From positions 120,558,930 through 120,622,929 of the forward strand of contig OX352762.1 in NCBI GenBank assembly GCA_947095585.1: DNA of 64,000 nt, in the 5' to 3' direction. Shown here piece after piece: positions 56,681-64,000 of the stretch. Position numbers and translations under genes: made by a program. The notes under the pieces are model-generated. The model had not been told where the DNA came from. It saw only the letters and a list, made by a program, of their open reading frames with translations, and searched no databases. The stretch comes from Nephrocerus scutellatus. Taxonomy: Eukaryota > Arthropoda > Insecta > Diptera > Pipunculidae. Within the stretch, counting starts at the first letter, position 1. Each line of letters opens with the position of its first letter.

Positions 56681-58654
56681 ATATCCGTCGGATTGTCGGA
56701 TTTCTTCTGCATTCTGAATAGAAGTTTACGCTGCGAGTTACATTGCGAATGATGTCAGTGTCCGGATAAACTCTTAGCCGCGCCGCAGTAAACTGCAAAT
56801 CCGCAATCAGACGCTGCAAATGAGATGTCTTAAAAATGGCCCGCAATCTCACTGGGAAGTAGAACTGCAAATACATTGGAGAGCAAATAAAGGATAATAA
56901 CATATGATATGACATGGTTTAGCGTCTATGCGATAGCATAAGAAAGAAGAAGAAAGTATTTTTCTAACAAAATGATGATGGTAGAAAAATTTCGCGGCTT
57001 AATTAGACCTTACCTTTAACTTCTCGTGGTGGTGTAAAAAATATGAACCGCTATTTAAAAACAAAGGCTGCTACGTTTTTGCCGCAATCAACTATTCTAT
57101 CTTTGTAGTCCTAAATAGCTGACAGACAATCGAACATGACTGTAAGTCATAGCTGATTTCATTTTTGACAGTTGTACCTTGCAATCAGATTAGTAGGATG
57201 ATTTGACAATAAAATCAGAAGTCAAGCTCTAATTTTCGAAGAGGAAAGATGGACAGCGTCTAATTGTTTTCTATGCGCTTTGCCTGAGCTCGCTTTCAAA
57301 TATACCACTGACTGACGAAATGCATATGTACATGCATCGATCACAAACAAATATGGCCGCTGACTAACAGTCAACCGGTAGAAATTTTGCCAGTCTTCAA
57401 TTTTGATGAAAAAGCCAATGGAAACTGTCTTTTGGACTCACGTGAGAATCTGCCCGAGGGCTCTACCCACAGTCCTTTTCGGACACGGATAAGTAATACG
57501 ACAATAACCTACAACTGTGAAAGAGATGTGCCAGTATTATCTCACTGATTGGAGTAGGACCCATCTTAAATCCTTGCCGATTTATAGATGACGGCATCTG
57601 GCTGTACAATATGCAACGACACTGTTCCACCAACGATAAACCCCTACCAGAATTTGGGAAGTAAACCACAGCCACTACGATGATCATGCCCAGAACGAAC
57701 TGGGTCCACAACCAAAAGTTGGTACACACTTGATTAACCTCAAACCAACCTTGATTGTGCAATCTTTCAACTTTCCGTAGTACCAATGCGACCTGGCATT
57801 AATGGCCTCATTTCGTTTGGTATCTGTGCCTGGGCGATTGACAAAGCAGACCCTAGCATCAAATCTATCCGGACCCTCAAACCAAAACATTTGCAACTAG
57901 GAGAGCAAGCTATCCTAGGCATTCTTACAGACCTGCAGTTTGTATGACCGGGCTACTAAATACGAAGATAGTTTCCATCTAGACATTCAAAGTACCAGAA
58001 GTCCAGTCATTTAATGTGCCGAGATGTCCAAGTATCCTACTCATGGATGGACTTAGACACAACGGCCACCAGTCAGCCAGTCACAATCTCAGTTATTAGT
58101 GATGTCGATTAAAACTGACAGTCAGGTTTGTTAGTCTGTCAAAACTTTACCTTCGCTGAAGCTGCTGTTTAGTTGTTTTCTTTTCTGATAACTGTAGCCA
58201 ATTGATAGCTGTTATTTACATATACATCATAGAGTAAGGATAATATTGCCTAGATCTTCAGATCCAGAAAGATAAATAAAATGCAGATGAGTAATGAAAA
58301 GATAAGAAGCCCTAACATAAAGATATACCTTTATCACAATATATATGAGTTCTAAACTATATAATAAATACATTTTCTTTTTTTTTAAGTAAAAGCTGTT
58401 AAATAAGCTGTACGTTTGCCACAAATTTTGCAAGTCGATAAACTCCCCATTGTCCAATTTAGTTGAAAGTTGGCAAAAACGTGTAGTCCCTATTGACAAT
58501 ATGTTATGGTACCAAAGAACTGTTGCGATGATGAACTTATTATGCAAGAGCTTCACAATTTTGTCTGCGTCAAATCTTTAAAGTCTTTTTTGATGCACTT
58601 GCCGTCATCTAATCGAATTGATTATTGAAGCTCCAAATAACACATGTCCCACAC

Positions 58655-59735
58655 ATGTCTCTATATTAACTTGGCGGCAGGTGATGGAAAAATGTCTAGA
58701 GTTTCAAAACTCACTACACCATCTTTTTATAGACTTTAAAGCCGCCTATGATAGCATAGCCAGAGTAGAACTTTATAAAGCCATGAGAGAATTCGGCAAA
58801 TTTGTCAAATAAACTGACACGACTATGTAGGTTGACCATGACCATTGTTATAAGCCAAGTAAAAATATCCGGATCACTAGCAAGCCCATTCCACATCTAT
58901 AACGGTCTCCGACAAGGGGATGGACTGGCCTGCGTCCTCTTCAACCTGGCGTTGGAGAAAGTGATCCGAGATTCTGACGTAACGGCGAGAGGAACAATCC
59001 TCTGTAAGTCCATTCAGATACTGTCTTACGCAGACGAAATTGACATCGTTGGTAGAAACCCAAGAGCTGTACAGGAAGCTTTCATCCAGATAGAGCAGGC
59101 GGCACGAAATCTGGGGCTGCACATAAATGAGAGCAAAACGAAGTACATGGTGGCCACGTCTGCGAGTAGAAGATCCAACATTGGTCCCTCAATTCAGATA
59201 GTGGAGCGCGAATTTGAAGTAGTGCAATCCTTTAACTATCTCGGGTCAACTATAGCAGCCGATAACAGCATGGAACCAGAAATACGCGCACGGTTGCTTA
59301 AAGCCAACAAAGCCTACTATAGCCTGTCAAGACTCTTCAAATCCAGGAACTTAACCATAACATCCAAGCTGCTGATATATAAGACAATGGTCATACCAGT
59401 ACTTACATATGGATCCGAGACTTGGGTGCTTAGCAAAAATCATTCTGACCTATTAGCCGCGTTCGAGAGAAAAGTCTTACGGAGAATTGTTGGCCCCGTT
59501 TGTGAGGAAGGACGATTCCGGAGACTCTATAATGATGAGATCTACGAGCGTTACCGCGATGTCGACATCGTGAAGAAAATTAAGCTCGGTAGGCTCCGGT
59601 GGGCAGGGCACCTAGCTCGCATGAGCGAAGAGGATCCTGCTCGGAAAGTCCTTTGCGATAGGATTTATGGTACACGACAGCGAGGCCGGCCAAGCCTACG
59701 CTGGAGGGATGGCGTAGCCCAGGACGCCCAATTGG
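58655..59735 (+). mobile_element. RTE-B relic 6 (reverse transcriptase), longest open copy
   Basis: This is the best RT copy of the family: VMEKCLEFQNSLHHLFIDFK and AAYDSIARVELYKAMREFG, then a single frameshift near 58800. From there an open frame of 324 residues (58802-59776) runs through SQVKISGSLASPFHIYNGLR, QGDGLACVLFNLALEKVIRD and ILSYADEIDIVGRN. It continues with LGLHINESKTKYMVATSASR, FNYLGST, LTYGSETWVLSKNH, FERKVLRRIVGP and RLRWAGHLARMSEEDPARKV. The catalytic YADD is YADE (59027-59038), so the second metal-binding Asp is lost. The 5' half is missing, and the 3' end runs into a minisatellite at about 59735. Confidence 0.88.
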
Positions 59736-60180
59736 GTCTTGCGGGGGGTCATCAGGTGGTTTTAGGACGATCTTGATTGATTTCTTGATGGAGGTATTGT
59801 GGGTTGTTGAGAGGGGGGTCTTAGTGGGGTTTTGAGAGGGTTCTGAGTGGGTCTTGACGGGGGTTTGAGAGAGTTTTGTGTGGAGTCTTTAGGAGATCTT
59901 AAGGGGGTCTTAAAGAAGTTTTAATGGGTGTCCTGAGGGCGTTTAGGGGAGGCCTTGAGAGTGGCTTAAGGGCTTACTGGATGGGTTATTTAGGGGGTTA
60001 AGAAAGGGTCTTGAGAGGGGTCTTGAGTGGGGTCTTGAGTGGGTCTTGGCAGTTTTTAAGGCGGTCTTGTGAGCGTGTTGGGGGGGTACATGGGAGGTCT
60101 TTAAGTGGTCTTGGGATGGTCCTGAGGGATTTCTTGAGAGAGTTTTTTGAGGTTATTCTCGGGTAGTTCTTTTGTATTAA
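59736..60180 (+). repeat. G/T-rich minisatellite built on GGGTCTTGAG
   Basis: About 440 bp of imperfect short units resembling GGGGTCTTGAG, GGGGTTTTGAG and GGGTCTTGAGTGG are arranged head to tail. There is strong strand asymmetry: many G-runs and very few C outside TCTT. It begins exactly where the RTE-B coding sequence stops and fades near 60180. The G-runs suggest possible quadruplex formation on the plus strand. Confidence 0.9.
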
Positions 60181-60685
60181 ATATCGTTATCAAAATTGTT
60201 TTTCACGATATTATATCACTTAATCACTAATCTGATATGAACTAATATGTTTACGCATCAATTGACGTGATCCCAGCACTAACACTTTTTTTAAACTATG
60301 GGTTGGTTTTTTTTTAATAAAAAGATATGTGTATAAGATATTGAGCTGATTTGTTTTATATGCAAGTACAAAAGATACCATTAATTGCAGAATACAAAAT
60401 CATTCAAAGGTCCTGCATGGAAACAATTGCACGAATAAATGTACTGAACCCAATTTTGCATAACTTTTTAGCATAAATCGGCAGATACTCCAACAATTTC
60501 GGGTTCGATGTCGATTCTGAGAGCTTTTAAATTCTCTTATTCGAATAGACCATTGACTTGACACAGCCTCAAAGATAAAGTCTTAATGCGTTAAATCACA
60601 TGTAGGAGACAGCCAATTGCCTAAATAAAATACCGAGCTGTGTGGAATTTGGCGCACTCTTGTTGAAACCGCATGCCCACAATCA
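60181..60685. other. AT-rich spacer without recognised features
   Basis: No supported feature is seen. Confidence 0.5.
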
Positions 60686-60870
60686 CGGTGTTCCACCTCT
60701 CGCGAAAGTATGACAAACATCCGAGAGTAATAACTTGTCACGGAAAGCTTCTCAATTCGCCGTTCGGATCCGGCATTGAATTGTAGGTCCCCTCCATTTG
60801 GAAAAACATACATGCTCAACAGAAATGGTTGCGAGATGCCAGGCCTTGGACCTCATGGTTTCTGACTTAC
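60686..60870 (+). mobile_element. SINE copy lacking the tRNA-like head
   Basis: The copy shares 'gagagtaataacttgtcacg', 'cggaaagcttctcaattcgc', 'cgttcggatc' and 'aaatggttgcgag' with the 14.4-kb copy. The 5' promoter boxes and the ATT tail are missing. Confidence 0.8.
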
Positions 60871-62519
60871 CCAAAAATGTGCCCGTTCTGCTAAGCAACG
60901 AAGCCATTAAGCCAAATGGGCTGCATCGCTTAGAACAATTACCGCATCAACAATTGCAACCTAACACGAGCTTTAATAAAACATATTGTATAATTTATAA
61001 ACGTTGTTGAAGCGTATATTATTCACTGATTAAATGGTAGACGCTGACGACCCAAAAAAATCTAGTACAAAAATGCGTCGCTCTTATTGAAAAACTGCTC
61101 CTTGAATCCTTTAATGGAATGGGACAAAATTCAACCTAACTCAAAACCAAATTACGTCCTGTTAACCCGCCCACTTATATACTTCGATTTTTTGAAATAT
61201 TTCTTAATATTTGATGCAGACTCCATCCTGCGTCCCTCTGTAGCTTACCGGAAGGACGGAATTCCTAATTTAAATATATATCCACTACCGGCAACATTAA
61301 CTAAGGAGCATTTCGCCCTATTACGACAATACATTGGGCCGCCTTGTTTCGTTTGATACCTTGTGGCAATTTGTGGTTATACTCTCGAACAAAAGCCGAA
61401 TGCGGCGGCAACGCCATGCTGTATGCTGATGTCATGTCACCACGTTAACCGCCAAACTTCACCATATAATGGCAAGACCTGTCATTCAAATAAAAATTAA
61501 ATTGGCATGCTATCGGTTCCCGTTGTCTACCGATAAAGGCGGAATCACGCACACACGCTAGACAATAAAGGCAACCACCACCAACGAAGCTAACCAAGCA
61601 GTCAACGCTGGCTATGACAACGGAACAAATCCAGCTATTTACCCATCATCCCGTCGTCATCATCTCTATCAGCTTAGCTCGGAAACCCAAAACAATGTCG
61701 ACGTGCGCCCTACCATGATGTTGACGACGATGACGACTCCTATGCAAGACCACATCAGTGCTGGAAAAGCGGACAACAGCGCGAGAGCACAACTCCCTCC
61801 CGCCACCACACTACATACACGGACGGAAACAGAAATCCGCAAAAAAAACTGCTTTCTCATTCATTCATCTCGGCTTTAGGCCTGTTCAAGTGCACTGTTG
61901 AATGAAAATGTCATTGCGCTATGTCAGCGGGAAAAAGTAGTCCGAGGGCGCCACCACTTCTCTGGTGGCCCTTCAACCGATCCGTACCAATGTGAAGTTT
62001 ATTAATTTGTGCATAAATGCTGAGCAGATTTGATATTAAAATGCATTCGAGGACTCGTCCTCGGATACTCGGTCATAGGACACAATGGCAATGATACACA
62101 CGAATTTGCGGCGGCAGCGGCGACTTAATCAACCCACACACTGAGATGGCAAAAAAGATTGTCAGCAAAAAAAAAGCATTTCGCATGCTCCCAGCAACAC
62201 AGATCTTGTGTTCTTTTGTTAGGAATACAACACAAGAAGACAAAAAAAACCGACGAAAGATATTCACTTGACAATTATGTCAATTGAAAGAGTTATTCTA
62301 CAGCATATTTTTAAACATAGAAGGCTTACATGCGACGAGTCGATGTAAGCGTTATTGAAAATTTTGCTTAGCAACCGTTTTCAGCACTATGTATGCTAGC
62401 AGTGCAACCGGAAGTTATCTTCGAATGCGTAGTAGAGTCGGTATTTGTTAGTATTCAGTGCATCGAATATACGCATACATAGTTAGTAATAATCCATTGG
62501 CTCAATAACGATTGGTATA
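60871..62519. other. Stretch without recognised genes
   Basis: The stretch is moderately GC-rich at 61.4-62.2 kb (GGCGGCGGCAGCGGC-type runs near 62108). A segment at 61077-61096 (ctcttattgaaaaac) resembles the inverted end of the 49.7-kb mariner-type element, but no transposase is attached. Confidence 0.4.
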
Positions 62520-62772
62520 GAACCGATGTTGGCGATTCTGTCTTCTGAGCAGGGTGTTCGAGATTCTAATCCCAGAAAATACCAAAAGTATTTTTCATGG
62601 TCTGACAAGCATCCGTGAGTAATAACTGGTCATGGAAAGCCTCCCAATTCGCCTTCCGAATATGGCATTAAATTTTCGGGCTCTTCTATTCTGTGTGCCA
62701 AAATATTGCAAAACGAAGGGTCGCGAGAGCTTAGGACTTGGACCGCAAAGATCTGTTGCACCTGAATGATTG
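62520..62772 (+). mobile_element. SINE copy with partial head
   Basis: A B-box-like GTTCGAGATTC is present at 62555-62565. The body matches the family: 'gtgagtaataactgg', 'catggaaagcctcccaattc' and 'gggtcgcgagagcttagg'. The A box is degraded and the tail is short. Confidence 0.75.
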
Positions 62773-62984
62773 GACTAGTAACTTCAAAGTAAGGTTGACA
62801 TGACGCTATTTACATTGCCGGTTAAAAAATCATTAGAGTGTCCGACAGCAGTCCAGCAGACACCGATCAAGGATCAAGGACCACAGCAAAGAAAAATGTT
62901 AAAATGTTCTTACGAAACCTAAACTCACTGTATAGAAATAAAGCTGCAAAGTAGATAACTGATACCCTGCCTAAATATAGGGTG

Positions 62985-64000
62985 TACAAAAAAGTATAAC
63001 AGGCGATTTAATGGAAGGGAAATGTTGTCTTACAAAATTTAGAATATGATATCCAAGGCAAAACGTGCTCGGGGTCGACTTTGTGGGACAAATTAAGACC
63101 ATAAGCCTCGTAATTGCTTACGAACCTACAGAAGTTTCTCCAGACGATAAAAAAGAAGAAGCCTACACTAAGTACGATGTGAAATGTTATGTGAAATCAT
63201 TCTGGAGGACATGAACACTAAAATAGGCAAGCCATTTATTTAGGCAGTACATTGGCATCCATATTTTAAAAGAAAACACTAATGAAAATTGTCAGCAAGT
63301 CATAAAAATGGCAGCAAGTAAGCATTAGACGGTTAGAATTAAAAGGTTTGCTTTTAAGAATATCCACAAAGCTACCAGTTTAACTCCTGATGAAGCCATC
63401 CGCTCTTGCTACTCCGAGTGCGAATTTCAACACTACAAAAGACTGCATCTGCGAATCAGATTCGAGTCAACTCAGCTACACTCTTCGCAACAAAGAGACC
63501 AGAAAGAAGCGATTTGACTTGCCACTTGACACGCTCTAAAAATACTGTCATTAGTACTGCTGAGTTCATCTTTGGCAGTAGTCGCAATGATTGAAATGAC
63601 TGGTTTGATAATGAATATAAGCTAGAATGCTGCGACCCAAGCAATCCAACAATCAACGTGCAAAAATAGTTCACCGGCGAAAGAATGAATCTATGAACTA
63701 ACAGTGCAAGTATTGGAGAAAGAGATAATGCCAGAATACTTAAGAAGTGTCATACTATGTCCCATTAACCGCAACATTCAGCAATCATGTGGCATCGCGT
63801 TGTTATGTACAGAAAATACAGAAATGTCTAGAGTTCCGAAACTTACAATAAGCACTATTTATACTCGTAAATTTTAAGCCGCATATGATATAATAGCATG
63901 AGAGAATTCGGCATCCCAAATAAACAAAAACGAATTTGCACATAGGTTGACCATAACCAATGTTAAAAGCCAAGTAAATATATCATTCTAGGCTGCGTAC
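62985..64000 (+). mobile_element. RTE-B relic 7, running off the window
   Basis: This is a very decayed copy covering endonuclease to early polymerase. Recognisable pieces are SPDDKKEEAYT-like text near 63138, ILEDMNTKIGK near 63203 (compare ILGDMNAKIG), and INVKNPLARS-like linker. It continues with INSATLFATKRPERSDL, QVLEKEIMPEYLRSVILCPI near 63705-63765, and NKQKRICT near 63925. The copy is collinear with relics 2 and 5 and then with relic 4, so it was once long, and it probably continues beyond 64000. Confidence 0.7.

Larger units (their letters stand above)
54805..58654. other. Long stretch without recognised genes
   Basis: A 107-residue minus-strand ORF (54963-55286) has protein-like composition and is listed separately. 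A CA microsatellite lies at 56661-56680. Near 57.4-57.9 kb there are ORFs on both strands without known motifs. Confidence 0.45.

Noticed and set aside
57463..57896. Overlapping minus-strand ORFs as a LINE ORF1
   Set aside because: They have balanced composition, but I see no zinc-knuckle, RRM or other ORF1 motif.
61077..61096. Isolated mariner-type inverted end
   Set aside because: There are only about 15 matching bases and no transposase or second end, so chance cannot be excluded.

Overview
This window looks like repeat-rich, AT-rich DNA from an insect, most likely a fly (Diptera). The evidence is indirect. The transposon mix (RTE, Jockey-type and RNase H-bearing LINEs, a Tc1/mariner-type family, hAT, piggyBac, a Helitron-like element and tRNA-derived SINEs) fits an insect nuclear genome, and the coding style of the LINEs resembles that of fly elements. 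I cannot name the species. I found no convincing host gene, rRNA, true tRNA or CRISPR array. Almost every recognisable coding stretch is a transposon or its relic.

Layout. 1-7.4 kb: sparse sequence with one broken LINE (2.29-3.25 kb) and the first copy of an unclassified repeat, called 'repeat X' here (3.38-3.85 kb). 7.4-12.0 kb: a decayed mariner-type transposon (minus strand) split by a complete RTE element, 'RTE-A' (7990-11287), whose 999-residue endonuclease-reverse transcriptase ORF is intact; then an RNase H LINE relic that itself contains a short polyadenylated LINE tail. 12.1-15.6 kb: a Helitron-like element with internal tandem repeats, a relic of a second RTE family ('RTE-B') split by a SINE with a perfect 11-bp target duplication, and a tandem triplication of a LINE C-terminus. 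15.6-18.8 kb: a repeat-poor stretch. 18.8-22.0 kb: repeat X (minus), a 1.3-kb satellite array, and a Jockey-like LINE interrupted by another repeat X copy (plus). 24.9-29.5 kb: RTE-B, mariner-type, piggyBac-like and R1-like relics. 34-38 kb: an internally deleted hAT element and a LINE relic. 40.6-47.2 kb: SINEs, mariner-type and RTE-B relics, LINE fragments and a 243-bp tandem duplication. 48.1-51.1 kb: an RNase H LINE containing a SINE, an internally deleted mariner-type element with both inverted ends, and RTE-B. 52.5-54.8 kb: a SINE, a LINE tail and a second RTE-A copy carrying a 0.47-kb insertion. 58.7-60.2 kb: RTE-B running into a G/T-rich minisatellite. 60.7-64 kb: SINEs and a last RTE-B relic that leaves the window.

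How the parts relate. The autonomous LINEs would supply the reverse transcriptase that mobilises themselves and possibly the SINEs; only RTE-A retains an open, motif-complete polymerase here. Nested insertions give a partial time order. The mariner-type copy at 7.4 kb is older than RTE-A. RTE-B and the 48-kb LINE are older than the SINEs inside them, and the Jockey-like LINE is older than repeat X. The density of broken, nested, mixed-orientation elements suggests heterochromatin, a piRNA-type locus, or a very large intron or intergenic region; this is inference.
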